Position numbers and translations under genes: made by a program. Shown piece by piece: positions 1-9,001 of a stretch of DNA of 64,000 nucleotides; within the stretch, counting starts at the first letter, position 1; the number at the start of each line of letters is the position of its first letter. Location of the stretch: contig NZ_JABKAV010000005.1 in assembly GCF_013377905.1 (NCBI RefSeq), forward strand, positions 62,001 through 126,000, given 5' to 3'. The DNA comes from Hymenobacter terrestris (lineage in GTDB: Bacteria > Bacteroidota > Bacteroidia > Cytophagales > Hymenobacteraceae). The notes under the pieces are model-generated. The model saw nothing but the letters and a program-made list of their open reading frames with translations, was not told where the DNA came from and did not search any database.

Positions 1-413
1 ACGGGCTGGTGGGCGGCGCGGCCAACGCCATTGCGCCCGGCAAGCGCATGCTTTCCTCCATGACGCCGACCATCCTGCTCAAGGATAACAAGCTGGCCCT
101 GCTCATCGGTACGCCCGGCGGCAGCACCATTATCACGAGCGTGCTGCAGGGCATACTCAATGTAATCGACTACGGCCAGAACGCCCAGCAGGCCGTAGCC
201 GCGCCGCGCCTGCACCACCAGTGGCTACCCGACCAGCTCGATGTGGAAGCCGGCGCGCTATTGCCCGCCACCCAGGATTCGCTCCGCGCCCGCGGCTACC
301 AGCTCAACGCCCGCAGCCCCTGGGGCCGCCTGGAAATCATCCGGGTACTACCAGACGGCCGCCTCGAAGGCGGTGCCGACCCCCGCGGCGACGACAACGC
401 AGCGGGATATTAG
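1..413 (+). CDS. ggt: gamma-glutamyltransferase, C-terminal part of small subunit (5' truncated by window)
   Basis: Reading frame is open from the window edge (codons begin at base 3) to TAG at 411-413. The visible ~136 residues match the end of the GGT small subunit: PGKRMLSSMTPTI carries the paired serines that bind the substrate carboxylate, and GTPGGSTIITS is the glycine-rich oxyanion loop. The family is made as a precursor that cleaves itself at a threonine, which lies upstream of this window, so autoprocessing cannot be checked. GGT removes the gamma-glutamyl group from glutathione and related peptides, normally in the periplasm. The C-terminus (GADPRGDDNAAGY) is the usual family ending. 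A long palindrome follows 28 bp after the stop. Confidence 0.9.
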   Translation, partial: GLVGGAANAIAPGKRMLSSMTPTILLKDNKLALLIGTPGGSTIITSVLQGILNVIDYGQNAQQAVAAPRLHHQWLPDQLDVEAGALLPATQDSLRARGYQLNARSPWGRLEIIRVLPDGRLEGGADPRGDDNAAGY

Positions 414-440
414 GAGTGCGGAATTAGAAGCGAACGAAAA

Positions 441-543
441 CGCCTGCCGTCCTGACGAAGAAAGGACCTTACCTCACCGGAACAGCCGTAACAACGACTC
501 GTTTCAGTGGGATAAGGTCCTTTCTTCGTCAGGATGGCAGGCG
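441..543. repeat. REP-like long inverted repeat between convergent genes
   Basis: Two 31-bp arms (441-471 and 513-543) are reverse complements with one mismatch, around a 41-bp loop. The core is CTGACGAAGAAAGGACCTTA. It sits between the end of ggt (+) and the end of a minus-strand gene, where it could terminate transcription from both sides, but no clear T-tract follows. Arm length and the GAAGAAAGGACC style resemble dispersed intergenic palindromes of this group of bacteria; that it is dispersed is inference. Confidence 0.75.
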
Positions 544-580
544 GCGTCATGCTGGCCTCTGGATCCTAGCTTTTAAGCTG

Positions 581-916
581 CTACGACTTCAGCGACTTAG
601 CGGCGTCGCTCAACGTCTGGCCGAGCTGCTGAAGCTTGTCTTTGGCATCTTCGGTGGCGCTGCCAGCGGCTTTGGTGGTGTGCTCGCCCAAGGTGCTCAG
701 CGACTGGCTGATTTTGGAGGCGTCGCCGCTGCCGATGGCGGTTTTCAGGTTTTTCAGTTCGTCGGCAATAGCGCTTAGAGCAGGGCTATTGGCACCGTTG
801 AGGGTTGAAACCCAGCTGTCGATGTTGCCGCCGGCCGCCGGGGCGGCTTGGCTCAGGCCGCCTTGCAGGGCCTGGAGGGTAGCGTCGAGTTGGCTGGTGG
901 AAGTGGAAGCACTCAT
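581..916 (-). CDS. small helical protein of unknown function (paralog of 1132-1506)
   Basis: 111 residues, no signal peptide and no membrane segment. Composition (Ala, Ser, Leu, Lys) and spacing predict an all-helical protein. It is clearly related to the next minus-strand gene: both contain IDSW(V/I)STL, a following NEL+NL+ type segment (ELKNLKTAI here, ELRNLRSYV there) and a C-terminal LGQTL...AA..LKS. The related region spans about residues 32-111. The two genes are separated by 215 bp with a terminator between, so they are probably transcribed separately. I do not recognise a named family; the amphipathic pattern could suit a small coiled-coil or stress-type protein, but that is a guess. 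Confidence 0.75.
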   Translation of the reverse strand: MSASTSTSQLDATLQALQGGLSQAAPAAGGNIDSWVSTLNGANSPALSAIADELKNLKTAIGSGDASKISQSLSTLGEHTTKAAGSATEDAKDKLQQLGQTLSDAAKSLKS

Positions 917-1054
917 AGTTAGGTGTGGTTATGGTGAAAGAATTGAACACCACTAGTACCATGCACCAGCTTTAAAAGTTGATGGTCAAATAATTAAACA
1001 TCTATCAGCAAAACATATCGAGCGGTAAATGGTGTGGGACTAAAGTCCTTTACA

Positions 1055-1110
1055 GACGAAAAAATTCGGGTTCGGGGATCCGCTTACGCGGTTCTCCGAA
1101 CCCGAATTTT
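1055..1110 (-). terminator. rho-independent terminator of the 1132-1506 gene
   Basis: Perfect 15-bp stem, 1061-1075 with 1096-1110 (AAAATTCGGGTTCGG), 20-base loop. Read on the minus strand the stem ends in a run of six T. It lies 21 bp past the stop of the upstream minus-strand gene. Confidence 0.8.
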
Positions 1111-1131
1111 ACACGAGCCTGATTTATTTGA

Positions 1132-1506
1132 TTACAAGATTTTGGCCGAATCGGCCTGGGTCGATTTCAGGTTGCCGGCGGCTATTACCAGCGTCTGGCC
1201 CAAGTGGCGCAGTTGGTCGCCGGTGTTGTCGGTGAGGCTGTGCATGCCATGGGCGATGCGCGAGGTTTCGGTCCCCAGCCGCTGGAGGGTGGCGGCAATA
1301 GCAGGCCGGTCGTCGCGCTCAACGTAAGAGCGCAGGTTCCGCAGTTCGTTCTGCAGCGCGGTCAGGGCGGAGCCGCCCAGTCCATCGAGGGTGCTAATCC
1401 AACTGTCAATATCGCCCAAGCCGGCTTCTAAAGGATTGGCTCCCGGATTATCGAAGGTGTCATAGATGTTGCGAACGGTCTTGTCGATGCGGCTAGCGTG
1501 GTTCAT
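1132..1506 (-). CDS. small helical protein of unknown function (paralog of 581-916)
   Basis: 124 residues, soluble and predicted helical. Shares IDSWISTLDG, NELRNLRSYV and LGQTLVIAAGNLKS with the protein at 581-916, so the pair arose by duplication and has diverged strongly outside these blocks. The N-terminal 30 residues (KTVRNIYDTFDNPGANP) are absent from the paralog. It ends just before a strong terminator. Function unknown; no neighbour gives a clue. Confidence 0.75.
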   Translation of the reverse strand: MNHASRIDKTVRNIYDTFDNPGANPLEAGLGDIDSWISTLDGLGGSALTALQNELRNLRSYVERDDRPAIAATLQRLGTETSRIAHGMHSLTDNTGDQLRHLGQTLVIAAGNLKSTQADSAKIL

Positions 1507-1733
1507 AAGGCAAGGGTAAAGAAGGGGTTGATGAGTGGGATGTACGCCGGCCGGCCAACTGGTGTTGCCTGGCCAACATTGACTAAACGGGTTAAAGTCA
1601 ACGCAATTTAGGCGTTACAACGCTACCGGCCCTGCTACCAATGCCCCGGTGAGTCTTCCAACACTTCGAATCCTCGCTTGATGCTACGTGAACAAGTGGC
1701 GACTCGGGCGGCCTTACCAAACAGCACTACCAC

Positions 1734-2321
1734 TCATTCACCCACCGCCGTTAGGTCGAAGGCCAGCCGAAAATCGTTGCGGATAGCGTAGGAGCCCAGA
1801 TTTTGAAAGAAGCTGCTGGAATTATAGTGGATACCAAACTGGGTGCGGTCGAGGGTGGCGCTGCCGCTGATGTGCAGCCGGCCATCGGGCCGCGGCTCCA
1901 CCACGAGCGGAAAACGGACGGGCTTGGTAACCCCGCGCAATGTGAGTTGGCCAACGGCCATACCAGCCCGCACTTCCCGCAGCTCAAAAACGGCCGTCGG
2001 ATACTTTGCCACCGCAAAGAAATCCTCTCCGCGCAGGTGTTCGGCCAGCTGCGCCTGCTCCTGGGCCAGGGTGGTCATATCGAACTCGAAACGGCCGTTA
2101 CGCAGCGTGCGGCCGTCGTAGCTGAAGCGGCCGCGGCGTAGCTGCACGGTGCCGCTGGGCGCGTAGCTCCCCACTTCAGCATAGCCGGTCCAGGCAACGG
2201 CGGCTGGCCCGATCCGGTAGGTAGTGGCCGCCGGTGCCTGAACTGGCGGTTGTAGCGAAGAGGCGGAACCGTTTTGGGGTGTGGCAGAGGCCAGAAAAAT
2301 TGAAAGGACGAGGAATTTCAT
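1734..2321 (-). CDS. YceI-family lipid-binding/periplasmic protein
   Basis: 195 residues from the ATG at 2319-2321; this start gives a clean signal peptide (MKFLVLSIFLASATPQNGSA), whereas the longer open frame adds a polar 22-residue extension. The mature part has the YceI pattern: a strand start YRIGPAAVAWTGYAEVG, FEFDMTTL, then LRGEDFFAVAKYPTAVFEL (the family's 'FD.~.FP.A.F' block), GQLTLRGVTKPVRFPL and a final RNDFRLAFDL. YceI proteins form a lipocalin-like barrel that binds polyisoprenoids. Ligand and role here are unknown. The next minus-strand gene upstream (2408-2932) is also exported and could be co-transcribed, with an 86-bp gap. Confidence 0.88.
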   Translation of the reverse strand: MKFLVLSIFLASATPQNGSASSLQPPVQAPAATTYRIGPAAVAWTGYAEVGSYAPSGTVQLRRGRFSYDGRTLRNGRFEFDMTTLAQEQAQLAEHLRGEDFFAVAKYPTAVFELREVRAGMAVGQLTLRGVTKPVRFPLVVEPRPDGRLHISGSATLDRTQFGIHYNSSSFFQNLGSYAIRNDFRLAFDLTAVGE

Positions 2322-2407
2322 CAATTGAGAAGAAAGTGGGCGCGCTTCTGAATGCGCGGCCCGGGTGCGGGAAGTTGAGTTGGGCAATGGCCGGCGGCGG
2401 CTCGTTG

Positions 2408-2932
2408 CTATTTCTGCGGAGTGGCTTCGGTTTCTATCAGTCCGAAGCCCTTATAGAGCTTGCCGGCCAAGTCGCGGGCCAGCACATACCAGAGCGCGTC
2501 GCCGCCGTACAGGCCCCGGGCACTGTCGGTGTAGCGGTAGTTTTGGGCGAAAGTGTAGGTACGGCCGGGGCTCAGGCGGCCGTTGGGGCACTGGAAAAGC
2601 GTGGCGAATTCGTTGGCATCCTGCTGCAGATTAACCTGCCAGCCGGCCTCGCTGTACCAGATGAAGCTACCGCACTCCACCACCGTCAGCTCCTCTCCTA
2701 CCTCGGAGCGCACCATGGTGCTATGCTGCCACACGAAACCGCCGGGCTGCTCGGGGTTGGGTTTAGGGTACACCGGGTTGGGCGTATGCCAGAGCGAGAG
2801 GCCCACGGGCACCTGCCGAAGCTTATCGGGCAGAACGCGGCGGTGGTCGGTCCAGGCCGGGGCCGGAATTGCCTGGGCCAGCAGGGTAGCCGGCGCGGCG
2901 GTAAGCGCGGCCAATAGCAACAGTAGTTTCAT
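2408..2932 (-). CDS. secreted protein of unknown function
   Basis: 174 residues from the ATG at 2930-2932, which begins a typical signal peptide (MKLLLLLAALTAAPATLLAQ, cleavage after LAQA). Starting at the upstream ATG (2974) would put 14 extra polar residues before it. The mature part is rich in aromatic residues (HTPNPVYPKPNPEQPGGFVW, FAQNYRYTDSARGLYGGDALWYV), contains two cysteines (ECGSF and FQCPNG) and looks like a small beta-rich periplasmic protein. I do not recognise the family. It lies between the broken AraC-type gene and YceI on the same strand. Confidence 0.7.
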   Translation of the reverse strand: MKLLLLLAALTAAPATLLAQAIPAPAWTDHRRVLPDKLRQVPVGLSLWHTPNPVYPKPNPEQPGGFVWQHSTMVRSEVGEELTVVECGSFIWYSEAGWQVNLQQDANEFATLFQCPNGRLSPGRTYTFAQNYRYTDSARGLYGGDALWYVLARDLAGKLYKGFGLIETEATPQK

Positions 2933-3124
2933 GGGACTTGGGGGTTGAGGAACGACCCAAAGGTGCCCGTTCAAACTGCCCTAAGCGCCCCGAATCCAAC
3001 ATCGGGACGGCCCAAATCGTGATGTGGGCGTTAGTTTGGGGCATCGGTGGACTGTTTATCCGCCTGCGGGATGCAAACGCCTTTCCCTACCAGAAGTACC
3101 AGCCTCTCTTCGTGCATTTCCTAC

Positions 3125-4354
3125 TCATTCGCTGCTGCTCCACTCGCGGGGAGCCTGGCCGGTAAACTGCTTGAAGATCCGGTTGAAGGTGGTTTTGGAG
3201 TTGAAGCCGCACTCCAGGGCCAAGCCCAGTAACGTAAGGCGCTGGGCATCGGGGGTGGCTAGGCGTCGCTTCACCTCGGCCACCCGGTAACTGTTTATCA
3301 GGTCGTTGAAGCTCTGGCCGAAACCCTGGTTGACGGTGAACGAAATCAGGCGCGGCGCCAAACCAGTATGCGCCGACAGCTCGGCCAGTGTGAGCGTGGG
3401 GTTGAGGTAGACCCGCTCCTCTTCCAGCGCCCGCCGGATGCGCGCCAGCACCGCCGCATCAACGGCCGGCGCAGCGGCCGCTAGCGTATCGGGCGTAGAG
3501 GCCGGAACAGGAGACGCGTTGCCAGGACGCGCGAGCGATACAGCGGAATCCGGAAGGGCACCTGCACCAATGAAGGCCGCAGTTTCGGGCGCGGCCGGGG
3601 CAGCCTCGGGCACGAAGCTGACGGCCCGCATATCGGCTTGGCGCAGGCCCACTATGCCAATCATAAATACCACGCCACCCAACAGCTCGGTAGAGTAGTC
3701 GTACTTATAGTAAAGCCCGAAAAACTCACGCAATACCACTTCCAGCAGCCATTGCAGGCTCACGAGGCCCACCAGCACCAACAGCACCAACAGCACCAAC
3801 AGCACCCGCAACCAGCGCAGGCGTAGCTCCGAAGTTTCGGAGAAGTTGTCGGGCAGCCAGCTTCCGTACTACCGCAGCAAGTGCAGGCTCAGCCCCAGAT
3901 ATACCGTAAGCGACACCCAAATCCCAATAAACTCCAGCCGGTACGTGTAGGGCCGGTGCACATGCTCCCAGAACCAGGCCCGCGCGGCGTACGATTGAGT
4001 GCGCAGGCCCCAGTATAAAGCAGTCTGCAACAGCACCGGCCCAAAATGCCAGAGGTGCCCCGCCCGAAACCGAAATTCGTGGTTGATCAGGCTGCGCACG
4101 TAGAAATACAGCAGCGGCCCAAAGGCGAAGGAGTAGTAAATGGGCGCGAAGTACCAGTTGGCATTTTGGTCGTAGATGCCGGCCACCCGAAAAAAGCTAT
4201 CGAGCAGCCACAAGGCAATGGCCAGCATAAGCAGCGCCAGAAACCCATTGGGCAGGCGGTTACGACGGGCCAGCGCCAGCAGCCCCGCTGCAAAAACGGC
4301 CTGCGCCACCACAGCTAACAGGGCCACCACAAGCGGGGTAAACGGTATCTGCAT
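3125..4354 (-). pseudogene. membrane-anchored AraC-family regulator interrupted by one in-frame TAG
   Basis: One continuous frame of 409 codons with a single TAG at 3869-3871. The first half (3872-4354) starts MQIPFTPLVVALLA and has about five hydrophobic helices. After TAG the same frame continues YGSWLPDNFSETSELRLRWL, the remaining membrane segments, an Ala/Pro linker and a C-terminal AraC/XylS DNA-binding domain (LAELSAHTGLAPRLISFTVN, then LALECGFNSKTTFNRIFKQF). This 'multi-TM plus HTH' layout is common in Bacteroidota. The stop replaces one residue in the cytoplasmic loop LHLLR-x-YGSWLP; a C-to-T change of CAG (Gln) would explain it. It may be a recent nonsense mutation, a sequencing error or, least likely, readthrough. 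No frameshift or other decay is visible. Confidence 0.8.
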
Positions 4355-4757
4355 GGCTTTTACTGGAAGTTGGCAACTGGCTTTGGGTTGATGACCAGCC
4401 TAGCGGGTTACGGCGCAGATTATCCCTACCTGTTAGGGCTAAAAGGTAGCAAATCGGAAACGGGTGCGGCGCAGGACTCAATCAAAGAAGCTCTAGGCTG
4501 CCACTTGTTTGGCTACTTCCAGCTTGCAACCGTAGCGCCTGCCCACAACTCCGGTATTACTGGGGCTACACGATTCGTAATCTACCATCTCGGGTTCTTT
4601 GCAAACAAATTGGTAATCATTACACAAAAACCAAGACCATTCTCATCCAATACACTAAGTGAGAGACGGTTAATTACCATGCTCCAATATGCTACTTGGC
4701 TGTATTTTTATGTCCAGCCAATTGCAGTAAAATCAGGCTTGGTATCCTCGTTTACTT
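4355..4757. other. 403-bp intergenic region, no gene supported
   Basis: Lies between divergent genes (AraC-type regulator on minus, acyltransferase on plus). It is visibly richer in A+T than its surroundings, especially 4580-4750. A 134-codon open frame crosses it but has no recognisable domain and overlaps the start of the acyltransferase. I found no convincing promoter pair, repeat or RNA structure; promoters for both genes must lie here. Confidence 0.5.
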
Positions 4758-5891
4758 ATGCCTATTTCCAGTGAATCCCCTGCTCTAAATATAAGGGCCG
4801 CTTCAGCATATCTTCCAGCCTTAACCGGGGTACGGGCCGTAGCAGCCTACCTGGTATATCTGCACCACTTCAATCCGTTTCGGGCAGGCTCCGGAGTGGA
4901 AGGAGAATTGGAAAAAATAGTGCGGGAATTTCACGTGGGGGTACCAGTATTTTTCGTGCTCAGTGGTTTCCTCATCACGCTGCGCTACGCTGGTACTGAA
5001 CAAATGACTACGCAATGGTGGGGGAGCTACCTACGCAACCGGGTAGCCCGCATTTACCCCATGTATTTCTTGCTCACGGTCCTCACTTTTGCAAGTTTAT
5101 GGTACCAGACCAGTGAGTTTTTCTGGAAAATCTGGCTGCTGAATGTTACGTTTCTGCGCGGCTTCTTTGAGGCGTTTGTGTACTCTGGAGTGGCGCAGGG
5201 CTGGACCCTGACGGTGGAAGAGTGTTTTTACCTAAGTGCGCCGCTTATTTTCCTGCTGCTCCGGTGGCGGCCCCGAGGGCTGTGGCTAGTGCCGCTGGTG
5301 TTGTTAGGGCTAGGCGCAGTGATGGTGCTGCTGTGCGGGCCGATGAAGTTGTACGGGCTGTTCGGCAATCTGCGGTTCATGCTGCTATTTACCTTTTTTG
5401 GCCGGGCTACCGAATTTTTTGTGGGTATTCAATTGGCTCTCTGGTTTCGGCAGGGTTGGCTGCAACCCAAAGCCGGCAGCCGCCGAACAGCTGCCGGGCT
5501 GCTGGCCTTCGGGGCCGTCGTTTTGCTGCTGAACGCAATTCGCGGACCTTACACTTTTGGTCAAGAGCATCCGGTGGGCATGATCCTCAACAATATTGTA
5601 CTACCAGCAGCCATTGCGCTTTGGTTTGCGGGGCTGCTTACCGAGGAAACCACGCTACGGCGTCTGCTGGGGAGCCGAATGATGCAGGCATTAGGACGAA
5701 GCTCGTACGTTTTTTACCTTATCCACATGGGGGTTCCGCACGGCGTCGTTACCCGATTCGTCACTGCCCAACCGCTGCTAGTTTTTCTACTGCTGATTGC
5801 AGTGGCAATCATGCTTCACTATTTAGTTGAGGAGCCCCTGAATCGTTGGATAAGGACATTTCGGTGGCCGCGGTGGCGGGCAGCTATGTAA
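4758..5891 (+). CDS. acyltransferase 3 (OafA/YrhL-type) integral membrane protein
   Basis: 377 residues, about ten membrane helices. The N-terminus shows the family signature YLPALTGVRAVAAYLVYLHH, including the Arg after the first GxR and the His pair at the end of TM1; FHVGVPVFFVLSGFLITLRY is the second signature. RNRVARIYPMYFLL and YSGVAQGWTLTVEECFYLSA (WSLxxE-like) complete it. Such enzymes move acetyl or other acyl groups from the cytoplasm to exported sugars, for example O-antigen or exopolysaccharide. No glycan genes adjoin it, so the acceptor is unknown. Base composition is more A+T rich than the neighbouring GH13 genes, a mild hint of different origin. Confidence 0.9.
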   Translation: MPISSESPALNIRAASAYLPALTGVRAVAAYLVYLHHFNPFRAGSGVEGELEKIVREFHVGVPVFFVLSGFLITLRYAGTEQMTTQWWGSYLRNRVARIYPMYFLLTVLTFASLWYQTSEFFWKIWLLNVTFLRGFFEAFVYSGVAQGWTLTVEECFYLSAPLIFLLLRWRPRGLWLVPLVLLGLGAVMVLLCGPMKLYGLFGNLRFMLLFTFFGRATEFFVGIQLALWFRQGWLQPKAGSRRTAAGLLAFGAVVLLLNAIRGPYTFGQEHPVGMILNNIVLPAAIALWFAGLLTEETTLRRLLGSRMMQALGRSSYVFYLIHMGVPHGVVTRFVTAQPLLVFLLLIAVAIMLHYLVEEPLNRWIRTFRWPRWRAAM

Positions 5892-5932
5892 CGGGTGCTG
5901 GCACGCAGGACAAAAACTGCGTAAGTTGAGCC

Positions 5933-7378
5933 ATGTTTTCCTCCCGCTTTTCACTTTGGCTCTCCCTTGGGTTGGCCTTGCTACTAACCACCTGCCAGAG
6001 CAACTCCGTCGATACGCCGGCTGCCGACTGCGCGGCTCCCCCGGCACCGTTTGTGGTGCGCCACCCAGCCTGGGCCGCCAATGCCAGTATCTACGAAGTC
6101 AATATCCGCCAGTACACGCCCGAGGGCACGTTTCGAGCCTTTGAGGCCCACTTGCCCCGCCTCGACAGCATGGGCGTGGGCATTCTGTGGCTGATGCCCA
6201 TCAACCCAATCGGGCAGGAGAAGCGCAAGGGCAGCCTCGGCAGCTACTACTCGGTGCGCGACTACCGGGCCGTGAACCCCGAAATGGGCACGCTGGAAGA
6301 TTTGCGCCACCTCGTAGACGCCGCCCATAAGCGCGGCATGCACGTCATCCTCGACTGGGTGGCCAACCACACCAGCTGGGACAGCGAACTGGCCCGCCAG
6401 CATCCCGACTGGTTTCTGCGCGACTCATTGGGCCGCTTCCGCCCCCCGGTGGCCGACTGGCAGGACGTTATTGCGCTGGATTTTAGTAAGCCCGAACTAC
6501 GCCGCTACATGACCGAAAGCATGACCTACTGGGTGCGTGAGGCCGATGTGGATGGTTTCCGCTGCGATGTGGCCGGGCTGGTGCCCACCGATTTCTGGAA
6601 CGATACCCGCGCCGCCCTCACGCAGATCAAGCCCGTGTTTATGCTGGCCGAATGGGACGAGCTGCACGACCCACCCTTTCTCAAACCGGGCGAGTTCGAC
6701 CCCAACACCCACCTGCTCGAAAAAGCCTTCGACGCCACCTACGCCCTGCGCCTGCGCTATTTGCTCGACAGCATTGCCCTGCGCCAGCAGCCCACACGCG
6801 CTATTGATACCTACCTGGCGGCCGAGCGGGCCAAGTATCCGGCCGGCGTGTACCTGATGAATTTCACGAGCAGCCACGACATCAACAGCTGGAGTGGCAC
6901 CGAATACGAGCGGCTGGGAGCCAACGCCCTGCCCCAGGCCGTGCTGGCGGCTCTGCTACCGGGCATCCCGATGGTGTACTCGGGCCAGGAGGCTGCCCTG
7001 AAAAAGCGGCTCAGTTTCTTCGAAAAAGACCCGATTCCGTGGAATGGCTACCCGCTTCAGGATTTCTATACCACACTGCTGCAGCTTAAAAAGCGCAACC
7101 CGGCCCTGGCCAACGGCGACCCGTGTGCCGAATTTGAATCCCTGGCCGTCAGCACCAGCCCCGAGGTGTACGGCTTCGTGCGGCGCCGCCAGCAGCAAGC
7201 CGTAGTCACGCTCGTAAACTTCGCGAAGCAGCCCCGCGAACTGACCCTGCGTGGCCTCGGGCCGGGCACCTACCGGGAGCTGTTCAGTGGCCAGGTGCAG
7301 CGGCTGGGCTCGGGCTCGAAGGTGCCGCTGCGGGCCCACGCCTTCCGCGTGTTCGAGCGCCTGCCCGACCCGAACTAG
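5933..7378 (+). CDS. GH13 alpha-amylase-family glycosidase, lipoprotein
   Basis: 481 residues. The start MFSSRFSLWLSLGLALLLTTC gives a lipoprotein signal with the lipidated Cys at 21. The barrel has the GH13 regions in order: DWVANHTSWD (region I, His), DGFRCDVAGLVPTDFW (region II, nucleophile Asp), LAEWDE (region III, acid/base Glu) and TSSHDINSW (region IV, His-Asp stabiliser). The C-terminal 90 residues form the usual small beta domain. It hydrolyses or rearranges alpha-glucans at the cell envelope. The next plus-strand gene encodes a close paralog without signal peptide, so the pair may work on the same sugar outside and inside the cell. The two lie 235 bp apart. Confidence 0.92.
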   Translation: MFSSRFSLWLSLGLALLLTTCQSNSVDTPAADCAAPPAPFVVRHPAWAANASIYEVNIRQYTPEGTFRAFEAHLPRLDSMGVGILWLMPINPIGQEKRKGSLGSYYSVRDYRAVNPEMGTLEDLRHLVDAAHKRGMHVILDWVANHTSWDSELARQHPDWFLRDSLGRFRPPVADWQDVIALDFSKPELRRYMTESMTYWVREADVDGFRCDVAGLVPTDFWNDTRAALTQIKPVFMLAEWDELHDPPFLKPGEFDPNTHLLEKAFDATYALRLRYLLDSIALRQQPTRAIDTYLAAERAKYPAGVYLMNFTSSHDINSWSGTEYERLGANALPQAVLAALLPGIPMVYSGQEAALKKRLSFFEKDPIPWNGYPLQDFYTTLLQLKKRNPALANGDPCAEFESLAVSTSPEVYGFVRRRQQQAVVTLVNFAKQPRELTLRGLGPGTYRELFSGQVQRLGSGSKVPLRAHAFRVFERLPDPN

Positions 7379-7613
7379 CGCGGGCGGTCGTTCGACCGAA
7401 CAGCCGGTTGCCTGCTGGCAATACGACCCGTTGACGGGCCGGTTGGAGCGGGGCCGGAAATCTGTGTGACCGGTCAGTTTCGTAGTTTCCGGACCACCGG
7501 GCAATGCAGTCCGCGGGCCACAGTTAACGACTATTAGCAGTCTCGACAGTGAGTACCTGAACAGTCCGGTCCGCTTCCGGCGGCGCGTCCGCTGGCCTTT
7601 ATTTCTTCGCTCT

Positions 7614-8966
7614 ATGCCTGAACGTTCTTCCCTGATCCACCCCGACGCCCACCTGTTTCAGGTGCGGCATCCTGAATGGGCCGCCACCGCCACTATTTAC
7701 GAAGTCAATATTCGCCAGTACACGTCCGAGGGCACTTTTCGGGCCTTTATGGCGCACTTGCCGCGGCTGGCCGAAATGGGCATCAGCATCATCTGGCTGA
7801 TGCCCGTTCATCCGATTGGCGAGCAGGGCCGCAAGGGCACGTTGGGCAGCCAGTACGCCGTGCGCGACTATTTGGGGGTGAATCCGGAGTTCGGGACGCT
7901 GGCCGATTTACAGACGCTGGTGGCCGAGGCCCACCGCCTGGGGTTGCGGGTGCTGCTCGATTGGGTGGCCAACCATACCAGTTGGGACAACCCGCTGGTG
8001 CACGAGCACCCCGAATGGTACCAGCACGACGCCCAGGGCCGGCTGGTGCCGCCCGTAGCCGATTGGCACGATGTGGTAGCGCTCGACTACGGCCAGCCCA
8101 GCCTCCGCCATTACATGACGGAGGCGCTATGCTACTGGGTGCGCGAGGCGGGCATCGACGGTTACCGCTGCGACGTGGCTGCGCTGGTGCCCACCGATTT
8201 TTGGGACGAGGCCCGGCCGGCGCTGGAGGCCATCAAGCCCGTGTTTATGCTAGCCGAGTGGGACGAGCTATACCCCTCGGGCGGCCTGAGCTGGGAGGAG
8301 TTCAACCCCGATACGCACCTACTGGAGCAGGCCTTCGACATGACGTTTGGCCTGCGGCTGCACTACCTGTTCGACAGCATTGCCGCCGGCCGGGCCAAGC
8401 TGGTGGCCATCGATGAGTACCGCGCCGCCGAGCGGGCCAAGTACCCGCCGCAGGTGTACCTGATGAATTTCACCAGCAACCACGACGTGAACAGCTGGGA
8501 TGGCACCGAATACGAGCGGCTGGGGCCGCTGGCGCAGCCTTTCGCGGTGCTCACGGTGCTGCTGCCGGGCATGCCGCTGGTGTATTCGGGCCAGGAAGCC
8601 GGGCTCAGCAGGCGCTTAGACTTCTTCGATAAGGACCCGATAGCCTGGCAGGATTTTCCGCTGCAGGATTTCTATACCCGCTTGCTGCAGCTCAAGCGCC
8701 GCCACCCGGCGCTGCGCAACGGCGACCCGGCCAGCCGCTTCGAGCGCCTTCCCGGCCCGGACGACCTCTATGGCTTTGTGCGCGAAAAAAACGGTGCGGC
8801 CATGCTCTGCGTCATCAATAGTGGTTTGGAAACCGCCGCCCTGCCCCTGCCTGAGGCTACTGCCGGCACCTGGCGCGACGTGTTCAGCGACGAGCAGCTG
8901 ATGTTTTGGGCCGGAGAGGAGCTACAAGTACCGGGGCACGGCTGGCGCGTGCTGGAGCAGGTGTAA
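7614..8966 (+). CDS. GH13 alpha-amylase-family glycosidase, cytoplasmic paralog
   Basis: 450 residues with no signal peptide; starts MPERSSLIHPDAHLFQVRHP. It aligns almost end to end with the protein at 5933-7378 (IYEVNIRQYT, GTFRAF, DWVANHTSWD, LAEWDELY, NFTSNHDVNSWDGTEYERLG). Catalytic residues are intact: Asp in DGYRCDVAAL, Glu in LAEWDE and Asp in SNHDVNSW. A tandem duplication followed by gain or loss of the export signal is the simplest explanation. Substrate is probably short alpha-glucans or maltodextrins. The 235-bp spacer upstream holds no gene and no clear motif. Confidence 0.92.
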   Translation: MPERSSLIHPDAHLFQVRHPEWAATATIYEVNIRQYTSEGTFRAFMAHLPRLAEMGISIIWLMPVHPIGEQGRKGTLGSQYAVRDYLGVNPEFGTLADLQTLVAEAHRLGLRVLLDWVANHTSWDNPLVHEHPEWYQHDAQGRLVPPVADWHDVVALDYGQPSLRHYMTEALCYWVREAGIDGYRCDVAALVPTDFWDEARPALEAIKPVFMLAEWDELYPSGGLSWEEFNPDTHLLEQAFDMTFGLRLHYLFDSIAAGRAKLVAIDEYRAAERAKYPPQVYLMNFTSNHDVNSWDGTEYERLGPLAQPFAVLTVLLPGMPLVYSGQEAGLSRRLDFFDKDPIAWQDFPLQDFYTRLLQLKRRHPALRNGDPASRFERLPGPDDLYGFVREKNGAAMLCVINSGLETAALPLPEATAGTWRDVFSDEQLMFWAGEELQVPGHGWRVLEQV

Positions 8967-9001
8967 AGGTTGGCAGCAGCTGCCAGCCTTTACACCTGCC
9001 G

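Noticed and set aside
3726..3920. 64-codon frame bridging the break in the AraC-type gene
   Set aside because: The two halves of the regulator are in the same frame across a TAG, so no frameshift product is needed.
4370..4774. 134-codon open frame before the acyltransferase
   Set aside because: No domain or signal, atypical composition, and it overlaps the acyltransferase start; chance open frame in an A+T-richer gap.
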